From Stenotrophomonas sp. HITSZ_GD (GTDB lineage: Bacteria; Pseudomonadota; Gammaproteobacteria; Xanthomonadales; Xanthomonadaceae), in contig NZ_JARQXB010000019.1 in NCBI RefSeq assembly GCF_029543105.1, positions 1-53,800 of the forward strand: 53,800 nucleotides of DNA, written 5' to 3'. Every line of letters begins with the position of its first letter. Position 1 is the first letter of the stretch. Under the pieces are notes generated by a model that worked only from the letters and a program-made list of their open reading frames with translations, did not search any database and had not been told where the DNA came from. Positions 26,423-34,147 of this stretch are shown here, piece after piece. Position numbers and translations under genes: made by a program.

Positions 26423-26932
26423 TCAACCGCCGGCGAGCGCCGGATGCAGCGCGACCTCGGCCAGCGGCGGCAGGCGGTCGCCGAACGCCCGCGCCAGCAG
26501 CGGCTGGCCGTCCAGGGTGAGGCCGGGTTCGGGTGCGAAGCCGGCGGCCTGGAACAGCGCCCGCGGGCCGGCGGCGATCACGCAGCCCGCCGCGCCGGTG
26601 CCTTCCAGTTGCGCCAGCACGTGGCGCAGCAACTGGCCGCCCAGGCCGTGGCCGCGGTGGCCCGGCCCTACCGCCATCGGCCCCAGCGCGTGCCAGCCGC
26701 GCCCGCCGTCGGAGAGCGTCACCGGCGAGGCGGCCAGGTGGCCGACGATGTAGCTCTCGTGCTCGGCGACCCACGAGGCGGACAGCGCACTGTCCTGGCG
26801 CAGCGTGGCAATCGCGGCGTGTTCGTCGTGCCGGCTCTCGGGCAGGTCGAAGTAGGCGACCAGCGTCAGCACCTCGATCGCCTCGAAATCGGCCGGCACG
26901 GCCGGACGGTAAACGATGCCTTCCATGCTCAT
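26423..26932 (-). CDS. GNAT family N-acetyltransferase
   Basis: This 169-residue acetyltransferase shows the acetyl-CoA-binding motif [14 protein letters not shown] (about 88-101) after WHALGPMAV, and the C-terminal [10 protein letters not shown] segment. The substrate is unknown. Its ATG overlaps the stop of the upstream hydrolase (ATGA), making it the third gene of a tightly coupled MOSC-hydrolase-GNAT operon. Confidence 0.85.
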   Translation of the reverse strand: MSMEGIVYRPAVPADFEAIEVLTLVAYFDLPESRHDEHAAIATLRQDSALSASWVAEHESYIVGHLAASPVTLSDGGRGWHALGPMAVGPGHRGHGLGGQLLRHVLAQLEGTGAAGCVIAAGPRALFQAAGFAPEPGLTLDGQPLLARAFGDRLPPLAEVALHPALAGG

Positions 26933-27456
26933 ACCGCGCGCAGCAGGCTTTCGAACGCCTGCGCCGACGTTTCGACATGAGCGGCCAGCCGGTGCGTGTC
27001 GTCGACCAGCAGCAGCCGCGCCGAGCGCTGCTGCGCCCAGGCGATGATCTCCGCCGCCGGAATCAGCTCGTCGTGCCAGGCATGCACCACGGAGATCGGC
27101 ACGTCGGCCGCGTCCAGCGCCGGCAGCGGGCCCATGCGAGTGGGCGGCACCATCAGGAACAGCGCGGCGATGGGCACCTGCAACGACACCTGCGCGGCGA
27201 TGTACGCGCCCAGGCTGGAGCCGGCCAGCACCAGCGGCCCTCGGGCGGCGGCGATGCGCGCGCGGTCGAGCAGGCGCTGCCAGCGCGCTTCCACGTCACC
27301 GACCACGCTGACCTCGCGGCGCGCGTCCAGGTCGGTGTAGTCCGGCCGTTCGTGGGTCCAGCCGAGACGTTCGGCGACCTCGGCCAGCGCGGTGACCTTG
27401 GTGGCGTCCGGGCCGCTCTCGAAGCCGTGCGAGAGGATGCAATGGCCGCGGCTCAC
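26929..27456 (-). CDS. Small alpha/beta hydrolase (RBBP9/YdeN-like or acyl-peptide type)
   Basis: This 175-residue serine hydrolase starts with GTG at 27456, overlapping the MOSC stop (GTGA). It begins SRGHCILSHGFESGP and shows nucleophile serine in LAGSSLGAYIA, Asp in HAWHDELIP and His in DDTHRLAAH, a complete catalytic triad. The short length fits compact esterase-like hydrolases. The substrate is unknown. A longer in-frame reading to 28395 runs antisense through MOSC and ampD and is rejected. Confidence 0.82.
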   Translation of the reverse strand: MSRGHCILSHGFESGPDATKVTALAEVAERLGWTHERPDYTDLDARREVSVVGDVEARWQRLLDRARIAAARGPLVLAGSSLGAYIAAQVSLQVPIAALFLMVPPTRMGPLPALDAADVPISVVHAWHDELIPAAEIIAWAQQRSARLLLVDDTHRLAAHVETSAQAFESLLRAV

Positions 27457-27944
27457 AGCGCCTGTACCTCGTCGCCCACCCGCACGGTGCCGCCGCGCAG
27501 GATGCGCGCGCACAGCCCGCCGTGGCCACGCATCGCGTTGTAGCCGCCCGGGCCGAGCGCGTCCTCCATGCGCGAGCAGGGATCGCACGGCGCGGTGCCT
27601 TCCAGCTCCACATCGCCGATGCGGAACCGCCGGCCCTTCAGCGCGACCAGCGGAATGCCGGAGACGACCAGGTTGCGCCGCAGCGTGGCCGGCGCGACGA
27701 CCGCGTGCCCGGACAGCGCGGCGATCGCCGGCAGGTGCTCGGCCTGGATGAGGGTGACGCCGCGCTTGCCGCTGCCCCCCTGGTAGCGGTCGCCGGCCAA
27801 ACCGCCCCCGGCGAATGCTTCGATTTCCTCGACGGTGCGCATCGGAATGGCGCGCGCCGGACGCACGCCGATCCAGTCGACGCGTCCACGTTGCGGCAGG
27901 TTCGCCATAAACCGGGCGAGCGGGCTTTCGGGGTTCAGGGGCAT
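27453..27944 (-). CDS. MOSC-domain protein
   Basis: This 163-residue protein belongs to the MOSC (molybdenum cofactor sulfurase C-terminal) superfamily. It shows GGLAGDRYQGG near residue 50, VTLIQAEHL, a LRRNLVVSG strand and the conserved cysteine region PCDPCSRM. Standalone MOSC proteins such as YiiM detoxify N-hydroxylated compounds with molybdenum cofactor, but this one is unassigned. Its ATG lies inside a 30-bp near-palindrome shared with divergent ampD, so its mRNA may be leaderless. Confidence 0.88.
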   Translation of the reverse strand: MPLNPESPLARFMANLPQRGRVDWIGVRPARAIPMRTVEEIEAFAGGGLAGDRYQGGSGKRGVTLIQAEHLPAIAALSGHAVVAPATLRRNLVVSGIPLVALKGRRFRIGDVELEGTAPCDPCSRMEDALGPGGYNAMRGHGGLCARILRGGTVRVGDEVQAL

Positions 27945-27970
27945 GCGCGAATGCTAGCATCCGCGCATGC
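27941..27970. promoter_or_regulatory. Near-perfect 30-bp palindrome forming a bidirectional promoter
   Basis: The two 15-base halves (GCATGCGCGAATGCT and its inverted partner) differ at one position. The region contains both divergent start codons (MOSC at 27944, ampD at 27967). Its core ATGCTAGCAT gives the extended -10 TGCTAGCAT on each strand, six bases from each ATG, implying leaderless mRNAs both ways. Confidence 0.6.
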
Positions 27971-28524
27971 CGACACCGACCTGGATCCACGCCGCACCCC
28001 TGCCCTACGAGGCACAACTGGACCTGCGCGAACGCGGCGACATCCGCCTGGTGGTGATCCACTGCACCGAGCTGCCGGACCTGGCGATGGCGCGCGAATA
28101 CGGCGAGCGCGCGCGCTACGCCAACGGTACCGGCAACAGCGGCCATTTCTATATCGACCGCGATGGCCGCGTGGAGCAGTACGTGGCGCTGGAGCGCGTG
28201 GCCCACCACGTGCGCGGGCACAACGCGCACTCGGTGGGCATCGAGCTGGTCAACCGCGGGCGCTACCCGCACTGGCTGGATTCGCGCCACCAGGCGATGG
28301 ACGAGGATTACCCGCAGGCGCAGCTGCTCGCCCTGGAAAACCTGCTGCGCTGGCTGCGCGCCGAGTTGCCTGCGCTGGAGGAGATCGCCGGGCACGACGC
28401 GCTGGACACCGCGTTGGAAGCGGCCAGCGACGATCCCTCGGTGCAGGTGCGGCGCAAGCTCGACCCCGGCCCCCGTTTCCCCTGGCCGCGCGTGCGCGCG
28501 GTGTTCGATGGCGCATCGGGTTGA
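27967..28524 (+). CDS. ampD: 1,6-anhydro-N-acetylmuramyl-L-alanine amidase AmpD
   Basis: This 185-residue cytoplasmic zinc amidase cleaves anhydro-muropeptides during wall recycling and so limits AmpC-type beta-lactamase induction. It belongs to the Amidase_2 fold. Zinc ligands are His in VVIHCTELPD, His in IAGHDALDT and Asp in RRKLDPGPRFPW. The loop between the last two ligands is about a dozen residues longer than in E. coli AmpD. There is no signal peptide, as expected for AmpD. Confidence 0.93.
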   Translation: MPTPTWIHAAPLPYEAQLDLRERGDIRLVVIHCTELPDLAMAREYGERARYANGTGNSGHFYIDRDGRVEQYVALERVAHHVRGHNAHSVGIELVNRGRYPHWLDSRHQAMDEDYPQAQLLALENLLRWLRAELPALEEIAGHDALDTALEAASDDPSVQVRRKLDPGPRFPWPRVRAVFDGASG

Positions 28525-28533
28525 GGCGCGCGC

Positions 28534-29463
28534 TCAGTTGGCGATGTAGGTCTTCTCGCCCGCGTTGACCGCCAGGTCCAGCCGGTTGGCGGGGGGCGCG
28601 ATCGGGCACACCAGGTGCGGGGTGAGCGCGCACGGCGGGTTCTCGGCGCGGTTGAAATCGAGCACCAGCACGCCATCGGCCGGCGGCTCGACGAACAGGT
28701 AGCGCGCGCCGCCATAGGTCTCCTTGCCGCTGGTGCGGTCGGAGAAGATGAAGAACAGCTTGGTGTCGTTGGGCTGGGTCACCGGATGCAGCCGGTACTG
28801 GTGGCCGTCGCGCTCAAACACCGCCTCGCCGGGAATCCACGCCGCCAGCGGCGTGCCGATGGATGTCAGCAGGGTGATCGGGCGCGGCTTGGCGTAAGGC
28901 TGCCAGCGCGCGTTGACGCGCCAGCGCGGATCGACCGGGAAATGCTCGATCCCCGACAGCAGGTGCCGCGCGGGCGCGCCGGGATCGCGGAAGCGCCAGC
29001 CGTACACCGGGCCGGTACGCACCACGTAGAACTGGCTGCCGCCCACGTCGAGGCGATCGGCCTTGCGCCCGGCTTCCTCCGGCACCAGTTGCACCTGGCC
29101 GACTGGCTGCCCGCGCAGGCGCACGTCCACGCCGCGCGCGGCCTCGAAGCGGATGCGCCCTTCCTCCACGGTGAGCAGGCCCAGCCGCGGCGGCCCGGAG
29201 GACAGCCCGATGTCGTTGTCCGCGGCCGTGCCGACGCGATAGCTGCCCGGCCGCAGGCGGCCGGAGCCGGTGTAGCTGAGCCAGCCATCGGGCGCGCGCA
29301 ACGCGGCCAGGCGCGCCTGGCGCCACTTCTCGATTTGCGCGGTGTAGCGGTCGGTTTCGGCGCCGCCGAGCAGCGCGGACCCCGACGTCGCGGTACCCGC
29401 GCCATCGGAACATGCCGCCCCCACCATCGCCATGCCACATACGGCCCACGCCCGCCAACGCAT
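28534..29463 (-). CDS. DUF1684 family lipoprotein
   Basis: This 309-residue protein has a lipoprotein signal (lipobox GAAC, Cys18). The DUF1684 signature is clear in the C-terminal part: DFNRAENPPCALTPHLVCP followed by NRLDLAVNAGEK. The N-terminal helix WRQARLAALRAPDGWL is also typical. Family function is unknown. It lies 52 bases after the sulfurtransferase and is convergent with ampD. Confidence 0.88.
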   Translation of the reverse strand: MRWRAWAVCGMAMVGAACSDGAGTATSGSALLGGAETDRYTAQIEKWRQARLAALRAPDGWLSYTGSGRLRPGSYRVGTAADNDIGLSSGPPRLGLLTVEEGRIRFEAARGVDVRLRGQPVGQVQLVPEEAGRKADRLDVGGSQFYVVRTGPVYGWRFRDPGAPARHLLSGIEHFPVDPRWRVNARWQPYAKPRPITLLTSIGTPLAAWIPGEAVFERDGHQYRLHPVTQPNDTKLFFIFSDRTSGKETYGGARYLFVEPPADGVLVLDFNRAENPPCALTPHLVCPIAPPANRLDLAVNAGEKTYIAN

Positions 29464-29515
29464 CGCACCGCCCCCGAGATTCGCTCCGGCCCCTGCCGGC
29501 TGCGGTCGCCAGCGG

Positions 29516-30397
29516 CTATTGTGCCGCAGACGGGACGCCGGTGGTCGCGACGGGTCGTTCGGGATCGCTGATCCAGCCGCTCCAGGAGCCGGCGTACACG
29601 CGCGCGCCGGACAAGCCGGCCGCCTCCATCGCCAGCAGGGTGTGGCACGCGGTGACGCCCGAGCCGCACATCAGCACCACCTCGTGCGGCGCATGGCCGC
29701 CCAGGCGCGGTAACAGGTCCTCGCGCAGCTGCGCCGGCGGCAGGAAGCGCCCCTCGGACAGGCTCAACGGGAGCGGGCGGTTGATGGCGCCGGGCACATG
29801 GCCGGCGACGCGGTCGATCGGCTCGGATTGACCCGCGAACCGCTCCGGCGAACGCACGTCGATCAGCCAGCCCGGCGCGTCGCCGGCGCGGCGCGCCACT
29901 TCGTCGGCATCGGCCACCTGGCGCATGTCCAGGCGCGCGGGATACGGCGGGGCGGGCGGATACGCGCCCGGCTGCGTGCTTTCGGCCAGGCCCGCGGCGC
30001 GCCACGCGGCCAGGCCGCCATCGAGCACGGCCACGCGGCGATGCCCCAGCAGGCGCAGCAGCCACCACAGCCGCGCGGCGGCCATGCTGCCGTCGGCGGC
30101 GTCGTAGACCACCACCTGGCTGTTGGGCGTGATACCCCAGCGCCCCACCGCGGCGGCGAAATCCGCATCGTGCGGCAGCGGATGGCGGCCCAGGCCGCTG
30201 CGCGAGAGATCGGACAGCTCGCGGTTGAGATCCGCGTACACCGCACCGGGCAGGTGGGATTGGGCGTAGGCGCGGCGGCCGAAATCGGGATCGTCCACCG
30301 TGGCCGGGGCGAAACGCGCATCGACGATGCGCAGGTCGGCGTGGCCCAGCGCGGTGGCGAGCGTGGCCGGGTCGACGAGGGTCTGCCAATCGATCAT
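29516..30397 (-). CDS. sseA: 3-mercaptopyruvate/thiosulfate sulfurtransferase
   Basis: This 293-residue protein has two rhodanese domains (about 1-140 and 160-290). The C-terminal active-site loop CGSGVTA is the form found in mercaptopyruvate sulfurtransferases. DARFAPATVDD and YAQSHLPGAVYADL mark the first domain, LIDVRSPERFAG the second. It transfers sulfur from 3-mercaptopyruvate. Its ATG overlaps the NUDIX-gene stop (ATGA). Confidence 0.9.
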   Translation of the reverse strand: MIDWQTLVDPATLATALGHADLRIVDARFAPATVDDPDFGRRAYAQSHLPGAVYADLNRELSDLSRSGLGRHPLPHDADFAAAVGRWGITPNSQVVVYDAADGSMAAARLWWLLRLLGHRRVAVLDGGLAAWRAAGLAESTQPGAYPPAPPYPARLDMRQVADADEVARRAGDAPGWLIDVRSPERFAGQSEPIDRVAGHVPGAINRPLPLSLSEGRFLPPAQLREDLLPRLGGHAPHEVVLMCGSGVTACHTLLAMEAAGLSGARVYAGSWSGWISDPERPVATTGVPSAAQ

Positions 30398-31242
30398 GCG
30401 GTGTGCTCCAGGCGGCGACGCAGGTTGAGCAGGATGGCGGCGGTGGCGCCCCAGATGCGCTGGCCGGGCCAGGCGTATTCCAGTACCCGGCGCGGGCGGC
30501 CGCGGAATTCGATATCGATGCTGCGCAGGTTGCCGGGGTCCATCAGGAAGGCGAGCGGCACCTCGAACACCTCGGCCACCTCGTCGGGCTGCGGCACCGG
30601 CACGAACGCAGGGTCGATCACCGCCACCACCGGGGTGACGCGAAAGCCGCTGACGGTCAGGAACGGGTCCAGGTAGCCGAGCACGCTGGCCTGCGCGGGC
30701 GGCAGCGCGATTTCCTCGCAGCTTTCGCGCAGCGCGGCGGCGGCGGCATCGGCATCGGAAGGCTCGATACGGCCGCCCGGAAAACTCACCTGCCCGCCGT
30801 GGTGGCGCAGCGCATCGTTGCGCCGCGTGAGCAGCACATGCGTGCCCGCCGGGCGTGGCACCAGGCCGGCCAGCACGGCGGCCTCGGACGACACGCCGCC
30901 GGCCAGCACATCGACCAGTTCCTCGTGGTTCCAGCCCGGGCCGGCAGGCGCCGCGTGCGGCGGGTACAGCGCACGCAGCAGATGCGTGCGTTCGCGCAGC
31001 TGCAGCTCGAAACGCGCGGCGGGCGCGCGCAGCGGCAGCACGTCCTCGACGAGATGGCGGCGTTCTTCCTCGCTCATCGACGACCAGCGCGCGATTTCAT
31101 CCAGATGGCGACGACACCCGCGACACAGGCGCTCGGCATCGAGCGCGCATTGGCCGACGCAGGGGGAAGCCACCACATGATCCGCGCGATCCTTCGAAAC
31201 AGTCACTGCACGAGCGTAGCGCGAAATCGTTTCCGCGCCCAT
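30394..31242 (-). CDS. DUF1289-NUDIX fusion protein, CoA pyrophosphatase type
   Basis: This 282-residue protein has a short N-terminal DUF1289 module (about 25-70; SPCVGQCALDAERLCRGCRR, cysteine-rich) joined to a NUDIX hydrolase of the CoA pyrophosphatase class (about 115-270). The NUDIX box is present with GGRIEPSD and catalytic LRESCEEIAL. It should hydrolyse CoA or acyl-CoA to phosphopantetheine and 3',5'-ADP. The two parts are usually separate proteins. I chose the ATG at 31242 because the longer reading from 31380 would cross the terminator at 31330-31359. It is coupled to the sulfurtransferase. Confidence 0.82.
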   Translation of the reverse strand: MGAETISRYARAVTVSKDRADHVVASPCVGQCALDAERLCRGCRRHLDEIARWSSMSEEERRHLVEDVLPLRAPAARFELQLRERTHLLRALYPPHAAPAGPGWNHEELVDVLAGGVSSEAAVLAGLVPRPAGTHVLLTRRNDALRHHGGQVSFPGGRIEPSDADAAAAALRESCEEIALPPAQASVLGYLDPFLTVSGFRVTPVVAVIDPAFVPVPQPDEVAEVFEVPLAFLMDPGNLRSIDIEFRGRPRRVLEYAWPGQRIWGATAAILLNLRRRLEHTA

Positions 31243-31329
31243 GTCCGCGTTTGATCTCCGATCAGATCGCGTGAGGGCTGAGGGTGCCCGGGACAGGCAC
31301 GGGCGACCCCGCCACGCGCTCAACCGGAC

Positions 31330-31359
31330 AAAAAAGACGCCGGCCTTTCGGCCGGCGTC
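31330..31359 (-). terminator. Rho-independent terminator after the FKBP-like gene
   Basis: A perfect 10-bp stem (GACGCCGGCC, 31336-31345, with 31350-31359) and TTTC loop is followed on the minus strand by a run of T (31335-31330). It closes the FKBP-like gene 30 bases after its stop. Confidence 0.9.
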
Positions 31360-31389
31360 CTTCACTACCTCTCCAAGCAAGAAGCGCGA

Positions 31390-32091
31390 TTACTTCACGC
31401 TCACCAGCTTGATCTCGAACTGCACCGCCACGTTCGGCGGGAACGGCGTGCGCGGGTCGGCGCCGTAGGCCTGTTCCGGCGGCAGCGTCACTTCCCACTT
31501 CGAACCGGCCGGCATCTGCAGCAGCGTATCGCGCATGGCCTGCATCTCGACCTGGCTCAGCTTCATCGCCGGGATCTGCTGCGCCGGGCGCGCCTGCGCC
31601 GGACGCTGGCCGAACGGGAACGGACCGGCCACTTCCAGCTGCACCGTGCTGGCCTGGGTCGGCTTGGCGCCCGTGCCCTTCTCCAGAACCTTGTACTGCA
31701 CGCCGCTCGGCAGCGTCTGCACGCCCGCGGCGGCCTTGTTCTGCGCCAGGAACTGGGTGCTCTTGGTCTTGTTCTCGGCGGCGGCCTTGTCGTACTCGGC
31801 CTTGGCCTGCTGGGCACGGCCCTGCTCGCGCTTCTGGAACGCCTCGACCGCCGGCTTGAGCTGGTCGGCGGTGATCGCCGGCTGCTTCTTCGCGTAGGCG
31901 TCCTGCAGGCCCTTGATGACCGAGTTGATGTCCAGCTGCTCGCCGCGGCCGGTCAGCTCGGCCAGGTTGTTGCCGTAGTCGTAGCCGAAGTAATAGCTCA
32001 GCTTGCCTTTCTCGGACGTGGTGTCCTGGGCCAGCGCATTGCCCGTCAGGGCCAGGGCCGCCACGGCGACCGCGATCGAACGCAACTTCAT
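31390..32091 (-). CDS. FKBP/Mip-like periplasmic protein with degenerate FKBP domain
   Basis: This 233-residue exported protein has a signal peptide ending GNALA. An FKBP N-terminal dimerisation region (about 25-125) shows LSYYFGYDYGNNLA and an Ala/Lys/Gln-rich helix. The C-terminal FKBP part starts SGVQYKVLEKGTG and ends LPPEQAYG and VAVQFEIKLVSVK. The usual segment with YEG..DG..FDSS, which builds the proline-isomerase pocket, is replaced by a Pro/Ala/Gln-rich stretch (FPFGQRPAQARPAQQIP). It is therefore probably a chaperone with weak or no isomerase activity. The ATG at 32091 is fixed by the signal peptide. Confidence 0.85.
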   Translation of the reverse strand: MKLRSIAVAVAALALTGNALAQDTTSEKGKLSYYFGYDYGNNLAELTGRGEQLDINSVIKGLQDAYAKKQPAITADQLKPAVEAFQKREQGRAQQAKAEYDKAAAENKTKSTQFLAQNKAAAGVQTLPSGVQYKVLEKGTGAKPTQASTVQLEVAGPFPFGQRPAQARPAQQIPAMKLSQVEMQAMRDTLLQMPAGSKWEVTLPPEQAYGADPRTPFPPNVAVQFEIKLVSVK

Positions 32092-32257
32092 TGAAAAAAT
32101 TCTCCAGGGTGGTGGCACAGGACGGGGCTGCCGCCTGAGGTGACGCGCTAGGATAGCGACCGCTTCGAAGGTCCGCTACCAGCGCTGGAAGCTAAGACCA
32201 GTGCGGGTTTCGGAAGTTCCGCCTTCACTATTTTTTTACTTATCTGGAGATTCATCC

Positions 32258-33037
32258 ATGTCCGAGAGCGTCGTCGTCACCCGCCGCGGGGCCATTCTCA
32301 CGGTCACCGTCAACCGCCCGGACAAGTTGAACGCGCTCGACCAGGACACCCTGCTCGCCCTGGATGCCGCCTTCGCCGAGGCCGCCGTGGCCGACGACGT
32401 GCGCGTGGTGGTACTGACCGGCGCGGGCCCCAAGGCATTCGTGGCCGGCGCGGACATCGCGCAGATGACCGGCCTGCCTGCGTTGGCCGGGCGCGACTTC
32501 GGGCTGGTCGGGCAACGCCTGATGCGGCGCATCGAGCGCATGCCCAAGCCGGTGATCGCGATGATCAACGGCTACGCGCTCGGCGGCGGGCTGGAACTGG
32601 CGATGGCCTGCCACCTGCGCATCGCGGCCGACACCGCCAAGGTCGGCCAGCCGGAAATCAACCTCGGGCTCATCCCCGGCTTCGGCGGTACCCAGCGCCT
32701 GCTGCGCCTGACCGGCCGCGCCGCGGCGCTGGAGCTGTGCCTGCTCGGCGAGCCGATCGATGCGGCGCGCGCGCACCAGCTGGGCCTGGTCAACCGCGTG
32801 GTGCCGGCAGCCGAGCTGGAAACGGCCACGGCCCAGTGGGCCGAGCGGCTGGCCGCCAGCGCGCCGCTGGCGTTGCGCGCGATCCTCGACGCGGTGATCG
32901 TCGGCGGCGAATGCGGGCTGGACGAGGGCCTGGAATTCGAATCGGCGCAGTTCGGCCTGATGTTCGCCAGCGAAGACATGCGCGAAGGCACCTCGGCCTT
33001 CCTCGAACGGCGCAAGCCGGCGTTCGTGGGACGTTGA
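32258..33037 (+). CDS. Enoyl-CoA hydratase/isomerase family protein
   Basis: This 259-residue crotonase-fold protein shows [11 protein letters not shown] and [19 protein letters not shown], which supply the oxyanion hole and the first catalytic Glu, and [18 protein letters not shown], which supplies the second. Both hydratase glutamates are therefore present, and hydration of 2-enoyl-CoA is likely. The ATG at 32258 is supported by GGAG upstream; the ORF opens earlier without a ribosome site. It overlaps the next gene by one base (TGATG). Confidence 0.9.
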   Translation: MSESVVVTRRGAILTVTVNRPDKLNALDQDTLLALDAAFAEAAVADDVRVVVLTGAGPKAFVAGADIAQMTGLPALAGRDFGLVGQRLMRRIERMPKPVIAMINGYALGGGLELAMACHLRIAADTAKVGQPEINLGLIPGFGGTQRLLRLTGRAAALELCLLGEPIDAARAHQLGLVNRVVPAAELETATAQWAERLAASAPLALRAILDAVIVGGECGLDEGLEFESAQFGLMFASEDMREGTSAFLERRKPAFVGR

Positions 33038-33402
33038 TGGCCAGCGCGTCACCCGATGCCCGCGCCCTGCTCGCCTGCGTGCTGGCCGACGACCTCGACC
33101 AGGCGCTCGCCCAAGGGCTGATGGATTACCTGCCGCAACCCGGCGACGACACGCTGGAGGCCGCGCACCCGGACCTGCCGCAGCGCCTGCTCGCCGCGCA
33201 GGCGCGGTTGCGCGACGCCTGGGCCGCGCGCGAACGCTACCGCCAGCGCCAGGCACGCCTGGCCCGCCGCGCCGCCGAACGCGAAGCCCGCCGCGCACCG
33301 CCGCCGCCGCCGGATCGCCCCGCCGTGCCCGCGCTGCCCGCCGCCGCCGCGGCGATCCTCGCGCGCGCCAAGGCGCGCGCGGCAGGCCGCGAGCCGACAT
33401 GA
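33037..33402 (+). CDS. Small hypothetical protein with Arg-rich coiled segment
   Basis: This 121-residue protein is not recognised. The first part (1-60) is helical and acidic to neutral. Residues about 60-90 form a strongly basic Arg/Ala helix ([20 protein letters not shown]), followed by a Pro-rich linker and an Ala-rich tail. It has no signal peptide. It is locked between the crotonase (1-base overlap) and nth (ATGA overlap), which supports real translation. The basic helix suggests nucleic-acid binding, but that is only a guess. Confidence 0.65.
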   Translation: MASASPDARALLACVLADDLDQALAQGLMDYLPQPGDDTLEAAHPDLPQRLLAAQARLRDAWAARERYRQRQARLARRAAEREARRAPPPPPDRPAVPALPAAAAAILARAKARAAGREPT

Positions 33403-34079
33403 GCACCGTCACTGGCAAGCCCGTGCGCCGCGGCAAGACCTTGAGCAAGGCCGAAGTGGTCGAACTGTTCTCGCGCCTGCGCGAGCTCAACCCGCACCCG
33501 ACCACGGAGCTGGAATACACCACGCCCTTCGAGCTGCTGGTGGCGGTGACGCTCTCGGCGCAGGCCACCGACGTGGGCGTCAACAAGGCCACGCGCCGGC
33601 TGTTCCCGGTGGCCAATACGCCACAGGCGATCCTGGACCTGGGCGAGGAAGGGCTGAAGCGCTACATCTCCACCATCGGCCTGTACAACGCCAAGGCCAA
33701 GAACGTCATCGCGACGTGCCGCATCCTGGTCGAGCAGTACGCCGGCGAGGTGCCGCGCGAGCGCGCCGCGCTCGAAGCGCTGCCCGGCGTGGGCCGCAAG
33801 ACCGCCAACGTGGTGCTCAACACCGCCTTCGGCGAGCCCACCCTGGCGGTGGACACACACATCTTCCGCGTTTCCAACCGCACCGGCCTGGCGCCGGGCA
33901 AGGACGTGCGCGCGGTGGAGGACAAGCTGATGAAGGTGGTGCCGGCCGAGTTCATGCAGGACGCCCACCACTGGCTGATCCTGCACGGGCGCTACGTGTG
34001 CAAGGCGCGCAAGCCCGACTGCCCGCAGTGCGTGATCCGCGACCTGTGCCGTTACCCGGACAAGACCCCGCCGGCCTGA
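33399..34079 (+). CDS. nth: Endonuclease III
   Basis: This 226-residue DNA glycosylase/AP lyase repairs oxidised pyrimidines. It shows TLSAQATDVGVNKAT, the helix-hairpin-helix LPGVGRKTANVV with catalytic Lys, the catalytic Asp in LAVDTHIFRV, and the C-terminal iron-sulfur loop with four cysteines (CKARKPDCPQCVIRDLC). The ATG overlaps the previous stop. A bidirectional terminator follows. Confidence 0.96.
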   Translation: MSTVTGKPVRRGKTLSKAEVVELFSRLRELNPHPTTELEYTTPFELLVAVTLSAQATDVGVNKATRRLFPVANTPQAILDLGEEGLKRYISTIGLYNAKAKNVIATCRILVEQYAGEVPRERAALEALPGVGRKTANVVLNTAFGEPTLAVDTHIFRVSNRTGLAPGKDVRAVEDKLMKVVPAEFMQDAHHWLILHGRYVCKARKPDCPQCVIRDLCRYPDKTPPA

Positions 34080-34096
34080 GCGCGCGCCCAAAAGAA

Positions 34097-34126
34097 AACG
34101 GCGGCAGGGACTTCCCCGCCGCCGTT
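34097..34126. terminator. Bidirectional terminator between nth and the porin gene
   Basis: AACGGCGGC (34097-34105) pairs with GCCGCCGTT (34118-34126), and an inner GGG/CCC extends the stem. An A-rich flank (AAAAGAAAA) on the left gives a T-rich tract for the minus strand; the plus side has only TTCTCA. It serves two convergent genes. Confidence 0.75.
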
Positions 34127-34147
34127 CTCACCCCGAAACGTGCAGCG

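Noticed and set aside
31251-31265. TTGATCTCCGATCAG, resembling an FNR box upstream of the NUDIX fusion
   Set aside because: The spacer is five bases instead of four and the last base does not match, so it is kept only as an unexplained palindrome.
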